A stretch of DNA of 64,000 nucleotides from Dickeya lacustris (GCF_029635795.1 NZ_CP114280.1:2356001-2420000); one strand, 5' to 3'. Counted from the first letter of the stretch, positions 47,118 through 58,235 are shown. Translations and numbers: made by a program. The notes: generated from the letters alone by a model not told the origin.

Positions 47118-49311
47118 ATGAAAGGATTAGCCTTGCTGGCCGGACTTATCACGCTCCTGGGACAAATGCCTGCCTTTGCGTCGGGCGATATGGAGTGCGA
47201 CAGTTTCTACGCGAATTGCAGCATGGCGGTTCCTTACCTTTTTCCTGAAAACGACACCCGCACCAATCTGGCTCTGCTGCAAAGTTACCGTAATCGCATT
47301 CTGTTGTCTCAGCCCATGCCCGATCAAACCCGCACCCGCATCGACCCTTTTACCAGCAGCCAACTGATGGGCGTGGCAGACACCGACAGCGTTAACCCCA
47401 GCGATATCACCACCATTAGCGATAGCCTGAGCCGCTCTAACGATGACAAAGACAGTGAGAAAAACACCTCACTGGTACACAAAGCGACGCTGCTGCATTT
47501 TCCTGCCCCGGAAGTAGAGAAACTGCGTGATTTAACGCCGGTCGATCTGGATGGTCGCTGGGTTTCTAATGATTTGCCTGCGCTGGAAGCCTTCTTCGAT
47601 TTACTGCTGGCCGATAAAGAACTGACTGACGCGCACCGCACCCAACTGGCGCTGGTGCGTGTGAGAATGCTATCCAACGAATACGGTATCAGTGATGCCT
47701 GTGCCGATCTGAATGCGCTACCGGAAAGCGGCCATGCCGGAGAGCTGCGCCGCTATTTGATTGCGGCCACGGCGTTCTATGACGGTTTATTCGACAGGGC
47801 AGAGCAGGAATTCTCGTCACTGACCAAAGCCACGCAAGCCTGGGTTGCCGAAACCGCGCGCTATATGCTGATTCGAGTGGCCATTAATCAGGCGATGAAA
47901 GACTCGCTTGATGAATACAGCATGTTTGACCCGGCCAAAGCCGATAAAGCCCTCGGGCAGCGGGCGATTGAGCGCATCGCTGATTACCTGAAAAGCTACC
48001 CGAACGGGCACTATGTCGATTCTGCCGCAGGGCTCTATCGGCGGGCGGAATGGATAATCGGCGATACCGCTGCGCTGGCGATGCGTTCCGGGCAGGCATT
48101 AAGCCAAGCTAAAACCGCTCAGGAACTGCAACTGATGATTAATGAAGTGGACAATAAGTTGCTGGAAAACACCTCATTTACCACATCGGCTGATGCCCCG
48201 CTCCTGATGCTGATACAGGATTTGAAACGCCTGCGTAGCCCTGAAATACAAAGACTGATGCCGCCGTTGCAGCAAGAAGAGCTGGCCCGCCAGCAGCCGC
48301 TGTTTGAAAAGGCGGGCATGCAGGAAGAGTTCCGCTATTTGCAGGCGGCTTTCGCCTTTTACGTCCAACATGATTACAATGCGGTGCTCATACACGCTGC
48401 CGATGACCACAGCCGAAGATCTGCACGACACGACGCTGTTTAGCGCCCAGGTGTTACGCGGGCTGGCGCTGGAGCAGCAAAAACAGTGGGGCGACGCCGA
48501 AGCTCACTGGCGGCATCTGCTAACGCTGAAAACCAGCTACATCCAGCAACAATTCCTGCAACTGGCGCTGGCCAGAACGCTGGTCGCGAACGACCAGCCG
48601 GAGCGCGTCTTCACGCCAGAAAGCCCGGTAAAAAATCTGCGTTTTCGCTCGGCAATACTAAAAACCAGCGCGGATGCGCAGCTACTGCGCCAGCAAACCG
48701 GCGCGCAGCAAACCCATGAAGAACGGGTTGTTGCCCTGCACACCTTGCTGACCAAGCAACTCATGCATCGAAACTACAGCGACTTTCTCAAAGACAGCGC
48801 CCTGCTGAAAACCATTACGCCGCTGCAAAATAGTGATGACCCCAGTTGGGGCAACGAGGATCTGAACACCTTTGGCTGGGATGGCAGTGATACGGAAGAG
48901 GGCTACAGTTGCCCAAGCCTGCAAGAGACCGTGACGACACTCAGCAAGAACGCCCGCGATGCCCACGCGCTCAACTGTCTGGGCGAGTTTTTTCTGCGTA
49001 CCGGAACCGATGTCCGGTTTGACTGGGACGAAGGCAATATGCTCACCGGCCTGACCGACGCTCGCTCTCACTATGCGGGCAACCGCTTTACCCGGCTGGA
49101 TAACTATATGCAAGTCATCGCCGATGCCAAAGCCGCCACAGACGATAAAAGCTATGCGTTATATCGCGCTATCTACTGCTTCGCCCCCAGCGGCAGCAAC
49201 GATTGCGGCACACAAGACATTAGCCTTGAAACGCGCAAGGCCTGGTTTCGTCAGCTAAAAACGAAATACAAAGGTAGCCAATGGGCAAGGCAGCTCAAAT
49301 ACTACTGGTAG
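47118..49311 (+). pseudogene. Secreted helical-repeat protein gene split by a frameshift
   Basis: Two overlapping frames look like one gene. The first (from 47118) has a signal peptide (hydrophobic residues 3-20, ending PAFA) and a helical body (TPR-like hairpins such as LRRYLIAATAFYDGLFDRAE), and runs to a stop at 48443. From about 48390 the next frame takes over with FSAQVLRGLALEQQKQWGDAE, a natural continuation, and ends at 49311. A one-base change near 48386-48400 would join them into about 730 residues. I do not recognise the family. The next gene overlaps its end, and DUF3142 partners with such proteins elsewhere may exist, but this was not checked. Confidence 0.72.
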
Positions 49312-50138
49312 CCGGTGCCCTGACATCACGCTGCGCTCAGACGTCCCGCTGTGCTCAGATAATGTGCGCCCCCATCAGGCGCAATGCGGCGCTGTTAATC
49401 GGCCTATTGTGCTTAAGCCTGTCGGCTAAAAGCGCCAATGTAAGCGCCAATGTGGAGGCGGGGCGCTATCAGGCTTTTTGGCTGTGGGCCGCCGTGCAGC
49501 CCCAGCCGGTGCTGAACCAGGCAACAACGCTCTATCTGCATCAGGGCGAAGTGACCCGACGCCACGGCAAAGCGCTCTTTTTACGTCAGGGCATTCCGGT
49601 CAGTACCCTGGCTGTCAAACACCTCTGGTTAACGTTTCGCATTGCCGACCTGCACCTGAGCGAGACAGAACAACGGCGCATGCTGCGGCTCTGGCAGCGC
49701 TGGGTGGCGGCGGGCAATCACGTTGACGGCATCCAGCTCGATTTTGACGCCAAAAGCCGTAATCTGGCGCAATACGCCACATTTTTACACACCCTACGCC
49801 AGCAACTGCCTCCCGACTGCCGCCTGAGTGTCACCGGCCTGCTCGATTGGGCAAAAACCGGCGACATTCGCGAGCTTAACCGCCTGAACGGTGTTATCGA
49901 TGAGTTAGTGGTGCAAACCTATCAGGGCCGCCGTACGGTGGAAAACTACGCCGACTACCTGCCTGCGCTCCTCAAACTGAACGTGCCTTTTCGCCTTGGC
50001 CTGGTACAACACGGTAAGTGGGACGAGCAGTGGCAGCGGCGGCTGGCGGGCTCACCGTTTTACCGGGGCGAGGTGGTATTTTTGCTCAACCCGCCCTCCG
50101 CGCGCCGCGCGCCCATGCTTGTCTCTCACTATCGATGA
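49281..50138 (+). CDS. DUF3142 protein, probably exported
   Basis: A 285-residue protein with the DUF3142 core: FWLWAAVQPQPVLNQATTLY, GNHVDGIQLDFDAKSRNL, LSVTGLLDWAKTGDI, VIDELVVQTYQGRRTVENY and LGLVQHGKWDEQW. The layout suggests a glycoside-hydrolase-like barrel (IQLDFDAK). Two starts are possible: 49281, overlapping the previous gene and covering a repeated TSRCAQ pair, or 49362, which gives a normal signal peptide (ALLIGLLCLSLSAKSA). The function is unknown. It is probably co-transcribed with the split gene upstream. Confidence 0.8.
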   Translation: MGKAAQILLVAGALTSRCAQTSRCAQIMCAPIRRNAALLIGLLCLSLSAKSANVSANVEAGRYQAFWLWAAVQPQPVLNQATTLYLHQGEVTRRHGKALFLRQGIPVSTLAVKHLWLTFRIADLHLSETEQRRMLRLWQRWVAAGNHVDGIQLDFDAKSRNLAQYATFLHTLRQQLPPDCRLSVTGLLDWAKTGDIRELNRLNGVIDELVVQTYQGRRTVENYADYLPALLKLNVPFRLGLVQHGKWDEQWQRRLAGSPFYRGEVVFLLNPPSARRAPMLVSHYR

Positions 50139-50560
50139 TGATGAACCCATACGCTGATGGTGCGCCCACGATGCGTAATCCTCGATAGCCGTTATCGCCA
50201 CACCGCCTGTCGTGTCACACGCACAAAAAATCCATGCCTCACCGCCCGCGATCGCCCCTGCCGTTTTGCATAACGGAATAAATCATTGACAACCCTTCAT
50301 CGTTCCAACGCACAATTTTCAGTTAAAAGCCCTAAAAAATTAACACCAATCCAAGTAAGCAGATAAATATTCTTTTTACTGTGCAGTGAACGATATTTTC
50401 ACTCACCACTCTTTTTCAGGAAATCTGAAGGACACCTTCAGCCAAAGGGGATTTTACTGTTTAGCCGTCCCGTTACTATTGACGCCATGACACCCACGCC
50501 ACTCAAGAAAGCATGAGGAAAAAACATTGCGACTCCGTTTAACGCTGGCGGGCTACCAGC
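50139..50560 (+). promoter_or_regulatory. Long leader upstream of the TetR-type gene
   Basis: 422 gene-free bases, AT-rich from about 50280. TTTTACTGT occurs twice (50374 and 50452), the first continuing as ACTG-TG-CAGT, a small palindrome. CTGAAGG-ACA-CCTTCAG (50425-50441) is a second inverted repeat. These are candidate operators for the regulator that follows. Confidence 0.4.
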
Positions 50561-51142
50561 ATGGTTAATGACCAAAAACCCAGGCTTCAGCCAGTTTCAC
50601 GCGCAAAAAGCGAACAGACCAAAGCGCGCATTCTGGAAGCCGCATCAGAAATCATCAGGGAAGAAGGGCTGCACGCGTGTACTCAACGAGCGATCGCCGC
50701 TGAACTGAATATGTCACCCGGCACGATTACCTGGCACTTCAGAATGCTTGACGATCTGCACGATGCCGTTATCAGAAAAGCGGTTGCGAATTTTGAAGCA
50801 CAAACGCTGCGCTGGTTCAGCGAATGCCCACCGCACAGGCCAGAAGTCCAGTTAACGCGCTTTCTTTGCTGGACGATGCAGCAGCAGGCGCGGCTCCTGC
50901 GCGAGTATGAGCTTTTTGTTGCCGCCGTTGCGCGGCCCCGGCTCAGAGCGAGCGCGATGGCGTGGGTCAAAACGCACAGTGCGATTGTGCAAGAACGCTT
51001 TCAGATGAATGCGAAACAGGCGGATGCCGTCGTGGCTTACACCGACGCATGGTTACTGCGCAGTCTGCTGAGTGAAGGCACCGAGCAGCCCGATGAACGC
51101 ATGACCGAGCGTATTTTCCTTTCAATCATTCAGACACCGTAA
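50561..51142 (+). CDS. TetR-family transcriptional regulator
   Basis: A 193-residue TetR-type repressor. The helix-turn-helix lies at residues about 20-65 (KARILEAASEIIREEGLHAC, TQRAIAAELNMSPGTITWHF), followed by an effector domain without close match to a named subgroup. There is no strong ribosome site. Its last codons are part of a 17-bp tandem repeat. It is directly upstream of a periplasmic binding protein, its most likely target along with itself. Confidence 0.87.
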   Translation: MVNDQKPRLQPVSRAKSEQTKARILEAASEIIREEGLHACTQRAIAAELNMSPGTITWHFRMLDDLHDAVIRKAVANFEAQTLRWFSECPPHRPEVQLTRFLCWTMQQQARLLREYELFVAAVARPRLRASAMAWVKTHSAIVQERFQMNAKQADAVVAYTDAWLLRSLLSEGTEQPDERMTERIFLSIIQTP

Positions 51143-51174
51143 TCATTCAGACACCGTAATCATTCAGACGCCGT
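51124..51174 (+). repeat. Three 17-bp tandem repeats across the TetR-gene stop
   Basis: Units AATCATTCAGACACCGT start at 51124, 51141 and 51158 (one base differs in the third). The first unit contains the end of the coding frame and the stop; change in copy number would not alter the protein. Confidence 0.88.
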
Positions 51175-51226
51175 AATCAGGCTGCGGCATTACCACGGGT
51201 TTATTTACCTTAGAAGAGGTTTATTT

Positions 51227-52336
51227 ATGCAAGAAAAATTGAAATACCTGAACATCAGCGCCCTGTCGCTTCTGCTGATCGCTGGCATGTCACATGCCGC
51301 CGTGTCGCCTGAAACTCGCTCCCTTGACGAGCTTTACCAGCGCGCATTGAAAGAAGGCCACGAAGTCACGGTCTATGCCGGTGGTGACACAGCCGGTCAG
51401 CAGGATGGCATCAAAAAGGCGTTTGAAAAACGCTTTCCCGGTCTGACACTTAACGTCATTGTCGATTACAGCAAGTTTCACGATGCACGTATTGATAACC
51501 AACTGGCGAGCGGCACGCTGGTGCCTGATGTTGTCCAGTTACAAACGCTACAGGATTACCCGCGCTGGAAAAAAGAAGGCGTTCTGCTGAACTATAAACC
51601 CAAAGGATGGGACAACATTTATCCCGGGTTCAGGGATCAAGACGGTGCATGGACGGGTGTCTTTGTAGACGCGTTTTCGAACGTGGTGAACACTCAAGCG
51701 CTGCCTGAAAACGCCTGGCCGAGAGAAGCCAAAGACTATTTAAATCCATCACTGAAAGGAAAAATTGTCGTTACCTGGCCAAACGACGACGATGCGGTGC
51801 TTTTCTGGTTTAAACAGGTCGTAGACCAATATGGCTGGGAATACGTTCAGAAGTTTGTCGAGCAGAACCCGCAGTTAGTCAGAGGCACGCAGGCCCCTGC
51901 CGATGATGTCGAGAGCGGCAAGGCTGTCGCCACGTTCTCAACCGATGGCAGCCTGGTGCCGGATGAAAAAGCCCATTCGCGTTTCGTACTCCCGCAGCAT
52001 GACCCCTTTGTCTCCTGGGCGCAGCGGGCCGCCATCATGAAAGGGGCCAAACACCCTGACGCCGCCAGACTCTATCTCAACTGGCTCACGGACAAAGAGA
52101 CGCAGCAAAACATCTGGTACATGTGGTCTGTCAGAACAGACGTGACGCCGCCCAAAGGCTATAAGCCTATCTGGGAGTACAAAAACACCCATCCTGATGC
52201 CTTTGCCGCCTTCATGCAGGACAGAGAAGCCGTGGAACGTTTCCGCTCACAGATAACGCTGTATTTTGGCGAAGTAACGGGCGAGCCCTCGCCGGGATGG
52301 TTAGGCTTACACCCACGCGAAGCGTTAGCGCATTAA
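51227..52336 (+). CDS. Orphan periplasmic solute-binding protein (ABC importer type)
   Basis: A 369-residue family-1/6 binding protein, the group that includes ferric-iron and polyamine/thiamine binders. Signal peptide at residues 1-24 (ISALSLLLIAGMSHA). Motifs include VTVYAGGDTAGQQDGIKKAF, the DVVQLQTLQDYPRW region, and LKGKIVVTWPNDDDAVLFWF. AGAAGAGG precedes the ATG. No permease or ATPase gene is close, so it must share a transporter encoded elsewhere or act as a sensor. The ligand cannot be told. Confidence 0.85.
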   Translation: MQEKLKYLNISALSLLLIAGMSHAAVSPETRSLDELYQRALKEGHEVTVYAGGDTAGQQDGIKKAFEKRFPGLTLNVIVDYSKFHDARIDNQLASGTLVPDVVQLQTLQDYPRWKKEGVLLNYKPKGWDNIYPGFRDQDGAWTGVFVDAFSNVVNTQALPENAWPREAKDYLNPSLKGKIVVTWPNDDDAVLFWFKQVVDQYGWEYVQKFVEQNPQLVRGTQAPADDVESGKAVATFSTDGSLVPDEKAHSRFVLPQHDPFVSWAQRAAIMKGAKHPDAARLYLNWLTDKETQQNIWYMWSVRTDVTPPKGYKPIWEYKNTHPDAFAAFMQDREAVERFRSQITLYFGEVTGEPSPGWLGLHPREALAH

Positions 52337-52446
52337 AAACACACGCTTTTCATGATGGATGGCGGTATTAACGCGGCAGGTAAACCGTCATCCATCCGGC
52401 ATGCCATCGGGTGAAATAGCCTGTTCCGCGATGGCATGCAGGCAGG

Positions 52447-52911
52447 TCAGCGTCGGCCACCAAATCCATGTTGTCGCCACGCCTCGTAGCTGATAATCGC
52501 CACCGAGTTGGACAAATTCAGGCTGCGGCAGTCAGGCTCCATCGGGATCCGAATGCGAAACTCCGGCGCAAAGTCATTGCGGATGGCATCCGGCAGACCG
52601 GCGGTTTCTGAGCCAAACAGCAGCACATCGCCCGGCTGGTAGCGCGGCTCGTCGTAAGGGCGGCTGCCTTTGGTGGTGCAGGCGAAAATCCGGCATCCGG
52701 GAACAGCGGCCAGAAACGCCGCGTAGTCGGCATGGCGCTGCACCTTTGCCAGATCGTGATAATCCAGCCCGGCCCGGCGCAGTTTTTTTTCCTCGAAATC
52801 AAACCCCAACGGCTCGATCAGGTGCAACGAACAGCCATTGTTGGCTGCCAGACGGATAATATTGCCGGTATTAGGCGCGATTTGCGGCTCATAGAGTGCA
52901 ATGTGAAACAT
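52447..52911 (-). CDS. trmL: tRNA (cytidine/uridine-34-2'-O)-methyltransferase TrmL
   Basis: A 154-residue SPOUT methyltransferase that 2'-O-methylates the wobble base of two leucine tRNAs. It is close to E. coli TrmL (157 residues): [30 protein letters not shown] and the knot motif [18 protein letters not shown]. The start at 52911 was chosen on this match; the frame is open 102 bases further. TrmL lies near cpx-linked genes in other enterics as well. Confidence 0.95.
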   Translation of the reverse strand: MFHIALYEPQIAPNTGNIIRLAANNGCSLHLIEPLGFDFEEKKLRRAGLDYHDLAKVQRHADYAAFLAAVPGCRIFACTTKGSRPYDEPRYQPGDVLLFGSETAGLPDAIRNDFAPEFRIRIPMEPDCRSLNLSNSVAIISYEAWRQHGFGGRR

Positions 52912-53077
52912 AATCAAGCCAAAAGCGGGAAAAGGTGGGCGCAGTATATACCCATCATCGCGCAAGTTGCAGAGCGGCAATGGCCTGAAGAGGGCATCAA
53001 TAATTGTGGGCAAAAGCCGCGACGCCCGCGCCGCGAGTCGCTAAAATCAACACATCACCCCGCCGCCCGGAGGCACC

Positions 53078-53356
53078 ATGAGACGCATTCCCCTGCTATT
53101 ACTGCTGGCGTTGCCAATGCTGGCATCGGCCGCCAGCCAGCCGATTTCCCCTCAGCAACAACAGTATGAAAACGGCATCAGCAGCCAGCAGCGGTTGTTG
53201 CAACAGATGCAGCAAAACCAGCAGCTCCAGCAGCAACAGCTCAATCAGGAAATCCAGCAGCGCAGCCGCGAGCAACAGCAACAGCTGCAACAACAGCTGG
53301 AGCAAAACCGGCAGCGCATTCAGCAATCCGCGCCGGGTAATGCTCCCCGGTATTGA
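53078..53356 (+). CDS. Small glutamine-rich exported protein (DUF2756, YhhA-like)
   Basis: A 92-residue protein: signal peptide of about 18 residues (LLLLLALPMLASA), then a mature part of which nearly half is Gln (for example QQMQQNQQLQQQQLNQEIQQ). It resembles E. coli YhhA, which lies beside ugpQ; here it is close to the ugp genes, with the AEC gene in between. GGAGG precedes the ATG. Its function is unknown. Confidence 0.78.
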   Translation: MRRIPLLLLLALPMLASAASQPISPQQQQYENGISSQQRLLQQMQQNQQLQQQQLNQEIQQRSREQQQQLQQQLEQNRQRIQQSAPGNAPRY

Positions 53357-53415
53357 TACGCTCAATCCAACTCGCCCGCCCTGCCGCTCATGCAGAATGA
53401 GCGGCAGGTTGCGCT

Positions 53416-54372
53416 TTACACCCGCACGCCCATCAGCGTTAACAGCAGCGGCGTCGTGACTGCCGCCAGCGCCGTTGAGATAAGCAAGCTGGCGGCAATC
53501 GGCCCGCCCAGCACATTAAACTGGCGCGACATCAGGTAGATATTCACGCCCACCGCCATCGACCCCAACAGCACCACCACGCGGGTTTCCATCTCTGGCA
53601 GGCCAAGCGCCAGCGCCAGCCCCCACACCACCAGCGGTTGCACCACCAGCTTGATGAGGCTGATAGCCACGCTGATTTGCCAGCCGTCGCGAATGCGGTA
53701 TTCCGCCAGCCCCATGCCCAGCGCGATAAGCGACAGCGGAACGGCGATTTGCCCCAACATGCCTATTGGCTTGTCCACCACATCCGGCAGCGGCAAACCG
53801 GTCAGGCTGTAAAACGTACCGGACAAAATGCCGATAATCAGCGGGTTTTTCAGCACGCCGATAGCGGTTTTCCCAAACCCCTGCATCGACAGTGAGCCGT
53901 TGCGCGCCCACTCCACCGACACCGTGACTAACGTCCAAAGAATCAAGCCGTTGAACACCAGCACCAGCGCCACCGAGGGGATCGCCTGCGGGCCCAGCAT
54001 GAGCGTGGCAATCGGCAAGCCGAGCATCACGTTGTTGGAGAAAATCCCACTGAGCGAAAACACCGAGCCGGAAACGCCATCGAGCCGGAACACCCGGCGC
54101 GCCACCACCCGCCCCAGCACAAACACAATAAAACAGCTGCCGAAGAAGGCGATAAGCAGCCGGGCATCCACCGCCGGTCGTCTGGAGAAATCACACATCA
54201 TGCGAAATAGCATGGCGGGCAGCGCGACGGAAAAAACGAATTTACTCAGCGCATCCGTTACCGTCGAGGGCCAGCGGCCAATGCGGATTAGGCCATACCC
54301 CAGTGCAATCAGCACAAACAGCGGCAGGGAGAGAAAAATCTGGTGCCAAAGCGAAACAATAAACGTGGGCAT
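53416..54372 (-). CDS. AEC-family transporter (auxin efflux carrier type)
   Basis: A 318-residue membrane protein with ten predicted helices in two five-helix halves, as in the AEC family. Landmarks are FVFSVALPAMLFRMM, SGIFSNNVMLGLPI, and KNPLIIGILSGTFY. Such carriers move small organic acids or amino acids. The substrate cannot be inferred. It is a single gene, convergent with the DUF2756 gene. Confidence 0.87.
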   Translation of the reverse strand: MPTFIVSLWHQIFLSLPLFVLIALGYGLIRIGRWPSTVTDALSKFVFSVALPAMLFRMMCDFSRRPAVDARLLIAFFGSCFIVFVLGRVVARRVFRLDGVSGSVFSLSGIFSNNVMLGLPIATLMLGPQAIPSVALVLVFNGLILWTLVTVSVEWARNGSLSMQGFGKTAIGVLKNPLIIGILSGTFYSLTGLPLPDVVDKPIGMLGQIAVPLSLIALGMGLAEYRIRDGWQISVAISLIKLVVQPLVVWGLALALGLPEMETRVVVLLGSMAVGVNIYLMSRQFNVLGGPIAASLLISTALAAVTTPLLLTLMGVRV

Positions 54373-54557
54373 CGCCCTTCCTCAAAAAAGGCGCGGGTCG
54401 CCCGGGCGAAGGCTGATGGCAGGTCACGACGGTGAGGCAGGCCCCACCGGGGAGCGGGCCAGAAAATGGCCCGAGGTCATACAGGAAACGCCTGACGAAA
54501 CACGCCGGGTTTATCGACCGGCGTGATTGCCGTCAGGAAAGGCGACATCCGCCGACG

Positions 54558-55301
54558 TTAATTAAATTGCGGTCCAATCAAATCTATCCGGTCGGTGCAG
54601 ATGCAGTCAACGCCCCACTGTAACAGGGTACGCGCCCGTTCAGGCTGGTTGACGGTATACACCAGAATGCGCAGCCCAGCCTCTTTCAACTGCCTGACGC
54701 GCATTTCATCGAGCAGTTGGTGATTAAGGTGAATCGACACGCAGCCTAAGCGCGTCGTCAGGTTACGCCAGTCATCGTCCCATTCATCCAGCAGCAGGCC
54801 GCGCGGTAATTCCGGCGCGGCCTGTTGCGCCGCGTCCAATGCGGCGACCGAAAACGACGACAACAGCGGCGCGGCAGAGTGGTTGCGCCACAGCTCGCGG
54901 GCAGCCAGCGCCACCACGCGCCCGGTCAACGCGTCACAGCCGGTGGTCGGTTTGATCTCAATATTGGCCGCCATCGCGTACTGTTCGCAGCGCTTCGCCA
55001 CTTCTGATAACAGCGGCAGGCGCTCGCCGTGAAACTGGTTGCTGTACCAGCTACCGGCGTCCAGCCCGACCAGTTTGTCCCACGGCAGCTCGCCCGCCAC
55101 ACCCCGGCCATTGCTGGTGCGATCCAGCGTGTCGTCATGCAGCAGGAAAATTTGCCCGTCTTGCGACAGCTTGGCGTCGAACTCGATCATCTTGTGACCG
55201 TGCTGCGCGCCGACATCAATCGCCGCCAGCGTGTTTTCCGGTGCCAGAGAACCACCGCCGCGATGGGCGACGATGGCAGGATAAGGCCAGTTCGGGGTCA
55301 T
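54558..55301 (-). CDS. ugpQ: Cytoplasmic glycerophosphodiester phosphodiesterase
   Basis: A 247-residue GDPD enzyme, releasing glycerol 3-phosphate from glycerophosphodiesters. Catalytic motifs: [39 protein letters not shown] and [10 protein letters not shown]. It lacks a signal peptide, as expected for UgpQ. ATG overlaps the ugpC stop, so it closes the ugpBAECQ operon. Confidence 0.94.
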   Translation of the reverse strand: MTPNWPYPAIVAHRGGGSLAPENTLAAIDVGAQHGHKMIEFDAKLSQDGQIFLLHDDTLDRTSNGRGVAGELPWDKLVGLDAGSWYSNQFHGERLPLLSEVAKRCEQYAMAANIEIKPTTGCDALTGRVVALAARELWRNHSAAPLLSSFSVAALDAAQQAAPELPRGLLLDEWDDDWRNLTTRLGCVSIHLNHQLLDEMRVRQLKEAGLRILVYTVNQPERARTLLQWGVDCICTDRIDLIGPQFN

Positions 55302-56374
55302 GCTTCCATCCGTAATCCGCTTTGCGAATCAAATAAATGCCATGATGAGGGCGGCAAATTCAGCCACAAGGTTTCCCCCACCGCCGGGCAATGCTCGTGC
55401 GACAGGCGCACCACCACATTTTGCCCGCCCCATTTGCCGTGCGCCAGATTATCCGCACCCAGCAATTCCAGCGTTTCCACCACCAGCGGCACGCCACCAG
55501 CCTCGGCGCTGGACTGCAAAATATGCTCCGGGCGCATGCCCAGCGTCACCGCACGCCCCTGCCATTGCGGTTTCGCCACCGGCAACGGCAGCGAAAAATC
55601 CGCCGACAGTTCGACCAAGCTACCGTCGGCGCTCACCTGCCCGGCCCACAGGTTCATGGCCGGTGAGCCGATAAAACTGGCGACGAACAGCGAGGCCGGT
55701 TTGCGGTAAATGTCCGCCGGTGCGCCAATTTGCTCTGCGACGCCTTTATTCATCACAATCACGCGGTGCGCCAGCGTCATCGCCTCCACCTGATCGTGGG
55801 TGACATACAGGCTGGTGGTTTTCAGCCGTTTGTGCAGTTGTTGCAGTTCAAGGCGCATCTGCACCCGCAGTTTGGCATCAAGGTTGGACAGCGGCTCATC
55901 GAACAGGAACACCGCCGGTTCGCGCACAATGGCGCGCCCCATCGCCACGCGCTGGCGCTGGCCGCCGGACAGCTCGCGCGGCTTGCGATGGAGCAACGGC
56001 TGCAATTCCAGAATGCGCGCCGCTTCATCCACCCGCTGGCGAATCTGTTCTTTACCAAAACCGCGAATTTTCAGGCCGTAGGCCATGTTGTCGTACACAC
56101 TCATGTGCGGATAGAGCGCGTAATTCTGGAACACCATCGCAATACCGCGATCTTTGGGTTCTTTATCCGTCACGCGCTCATCGCCGATATAAATATCGCC
56201 GCTGGTGGTCTGCTCAAGGCCCGCCACCATGCGCAACAGGGTCGATTTACCGCAGCCGGACGGCCCCACCATCACCACAAATTCGCCGTCCGCCACGTCG
56301 AGGTCAATCGGTCGAATCACCTGATTTTTGCCGTCGTAGGATTTGGTGACGGCCTGAAGTTTTAAACATGCCAT
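55298..56374 (-). CDS. ugpC: Glycerol-3-phosphate ABC importer ATPase UgpC
   Basis: A 358-residue MalK-type ATPase. Walker [10 protein letters not shown] near residue 37, signature [14 protein letters not shown], Walker [14 protein letters not shown] and a C-terminal TOBE-type regulatory domain (LGMRPEHI). The start follows the ugpE stop by six bases. It powers uptake of sn-glycerol 3-phosphate and its diesters. Confidence 0.94.
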   Translation of the reverse strand: MACLKLQAVTKSYDGKNQVIRPIDLDVADGEFVVMVGPSGCGKSTLLRMVAGLEQTTSGDIYIGDERVTDKEPKDRGIAMVFQNYALYPHMSVYDNMAYGLKIRGFGKEQIRQRVDEAARILELQPLLHRKPRELSGGQRQRVAMGRAIVREPAVFLFDEPLSNLDAKLRVQMRLELQQLHKRLKTTSLYVTHDQVEAMTLAHRVIVMNKGVAEQIGAPADIYRKPASLFVASFIGSPAMNLWAGQVSADGSLVELSADFSLPLPVAKPQWQGRAVTLGMRPEHILQSSAEAGGVPLVVETLELLGADNLAHGKWGGQNVVVRLSHEHCPAVGETLWLNLPPSSWHLFDSQSGLRMEA

Positions 56375-56380
56375 AGACTT

Positions 56381-57259
56381 TTATTTCTCACTATCAACCA
56401 GACCGCGCACAAACCAGCGCTGCATCAGCAACACCACCAATAACGTCGGCAGCAACGTCATCAACATCGCCGCCATCACCTGATGCCAGGGCGTCGCCGT
56501 GTCACCGGTGGCGATCATGCTCTGAATACCGGCGACCGCCGTGCCTAAATGCGGGTCATTGACGATCAGCAGCGGCCAGAGATATTGGTTCCAGCCGTAG
56601 ATAAAGGTGATGACAAACAGCGCCGCCAGATTGGTTTTGGACAGCGGCAGCACCATGTCGAAGAAAAAGCGCATCGGGCTCGCGCCGTCGATTCGCGCCG
56701 CTTCCAGCAGTTCGTCCGGCAGCGTCATAAAGAACTGGCGAAACAGGAACGTGGCGGTGGCCGACGCCATTACCGGCAGCGTCAACCCGACATAACTGTT
56801 GGTCATATTGAGTTGGGAAATCACTTCGACCGTCGGGAAAATACGCACTTCCACCGGCAACATCAGGGTGGAAAAGATCATCCAGAAAAACAGGTGACGG
56901 CACGGAAAGCGGAAGTAGACAATGGCGAAAGCCGACAGCATCGACACGCTGATTTTGCCGACGGTGATCGTCAGCGCCATGACAAAGCTGTTAAACAGCA
57001 TCAGGCCGAACGGCGCGCTGTTGTTGTCGCCCACGCCGTGCCGCCAGATATAGGTCATGTTTTCCCACAGGTGGCCGCCGGGGAGCAGTTGCATCGGCAC
57101 CTGCGACATCTGTTCCTGGCTCAGGGTGGCGGCGATGAACGCCACATACAGCGGGAACAGCACCACCACAATGGCGACGACCAGCATGGCGTGGCTGAAA
57201 ACATCCAGCCCGCGACGGTTCTCAATCATGCGGCTGCCTGTGATTGCAAACTGGCTCAT
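56381..57259 (-). CDS. ugpE: Glycerol-3-phosphate ABC importer permease UgpE
   Basis: A 292-residue permease. The start at 57259 is supported by AAGGTGA and an ATGA overlap with ugpA; E. coli UgpE starts about ten residues later at the equivalent of MIENR (57229). Conserved helices include [19 protein letters not shown], and the EAA loop is [17 protein letters not shown]. Confidence 0.94.
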   Translation of the reverse strand: MSQFAITGSRMIENRRGLDVFSHAMLVVAIVVVLFPLYVAFIAATLSQEQMSQVPMQLLPGGHLWENMTYIWRHGVGDNNSAPFGLMLFNSFVMALTITVGKISVSMLSAFAIVYFRFPCRHLFFWMIFSTLMLPVEVRIFPTVEVISQLNMTNSYVGLTLPVMASATATFLFRQFFMTLPDELLEAARIDGASPMRFFFDMVLPLSKTNLAALFVITFIYGWNQYLWPLLIVNDPHLGTAVAGIQSMIATGDTATPWHQVMAAMLMTLLPTLLVVLLMQRWFVRGLVDSEK

Positions 57260-58143
57260 TGATAATTCACCTTACGCTCGACAAAACGGAACTGAATCAC
57301 CGTCAATACGGTCACGACCAGCATCAGCACCACCGACTGCGCCGCCGAACTGGAGAGATCGAGACCGGCAAACCCTTCGCGGTAGATTTTGTAGATGAGC
57401 GTCGTCGTCGCCTGCACCGGGCCGCCGCCGGTAGCGGCATCGATAACCGGGAAGGTATCAAAGAAGGCGTAAGTCAGGTTGACCACCAGCAGGAAGAAGC
57501 TCACCGGTGAAATCAGCGGCAGCACCAGGTTGAAGAAACGGCGCACCGGCCCGGCGCCGTCAATGGCCGCCGCTTCAACCAGCGAGCGGGGGATCGACTG
57601 CAATGCGGCGAGGAAAAACAGGAAGTTATAGCTGATTTGCTTCCAGACCGAGGCCAGCACCACCAGAAACATCGCCTGACCGCTGTGTTGCGCGTGGTTC
57701 CAGTCATAACCCCACTGGTGGAGCAGCCAAGTAATCAGCCCCAGACCGGGGTTGAACAAAAACATCCATAATACCGCCGCCACTGCGGGTGCGACGGCAT
57801 AGGGCAGAATCAGCAACGTCTGGTACAGGCGGCTCAAACGCAGGGTGTAATCCACCAGCGCGGCCAGAAACAGCGAGATGATCATCCCCGCTGCCGCCAC
57901 CAGCGCGCTGAACAGCAGCGTGGTGTAAAACGAGCCGAGGTAGTAGCTGTCATGAAACAGGTTGGTGAAATTCTCCAGTCCGACAAACCGGCTGGACAGG
58001 CCAAACGGGTCAACGCTCTGCACCGAATACCAGAGCGCCTGCCCGGCAGGACAGATAAAGAAAATCACCGTGATAGCCAATTGCGGCAGCACCAGCAGGT
58101 AAGGCAGCGGGCTACGGCCAAAAACAGGACGGGAAGCAGTCAT
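57256..58143 (-). CDS. ugpA: Glycerol-3-phosphate ABC importer permease UgpA
   Basis: A 295-residue permease with six helices and the EAA loop [19 protein letters not shown]. It matches E. coli UgpA in length and in [21 protein letters not shown] 92-base gap from ugpB holds a CCGAA/TTCGG hairpin and a doubled TTGTTACTTATTC element, perhaps a site of partial termination that keeps permease below binding-protein levels. Confidence 0.94.
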   Translation of the reverse strand: MTASRPVFGRSPLPYLLVLPQLAITVIFFICPAGQALWYSVQSVDPFGLSSRFVGLENFTNLFHDSYYLGSFYTTLLFSALVAAAGMIISLFLAALVDYTLRLSRLYQTLLILPYAVAPAVAAVLWMFLFNPGLGLITWLLHQWGYDWNHAQHSGQAMFLVVLASVWKQISYNFLFFLAALQSIPRSLVEAAAIDGAGPVRRFFNLVLPLISPVSFFLLVVNLTYAFFDTFPVIDAATGGGPVQATTTLIYKIYREGFAGLDLSSSAAQSVVLMLVVTVLTVIQFRFVERKVNYQ

Positions 58144-58235
58144 GCACTGAGTTCTCAGAAAGCAGGGTTCGCAGACGGGTGGCCGAATCCCTTCGGCCCG
58201 GAATCAGTTACTGATTTCTTGTTACTTATTCCTTG

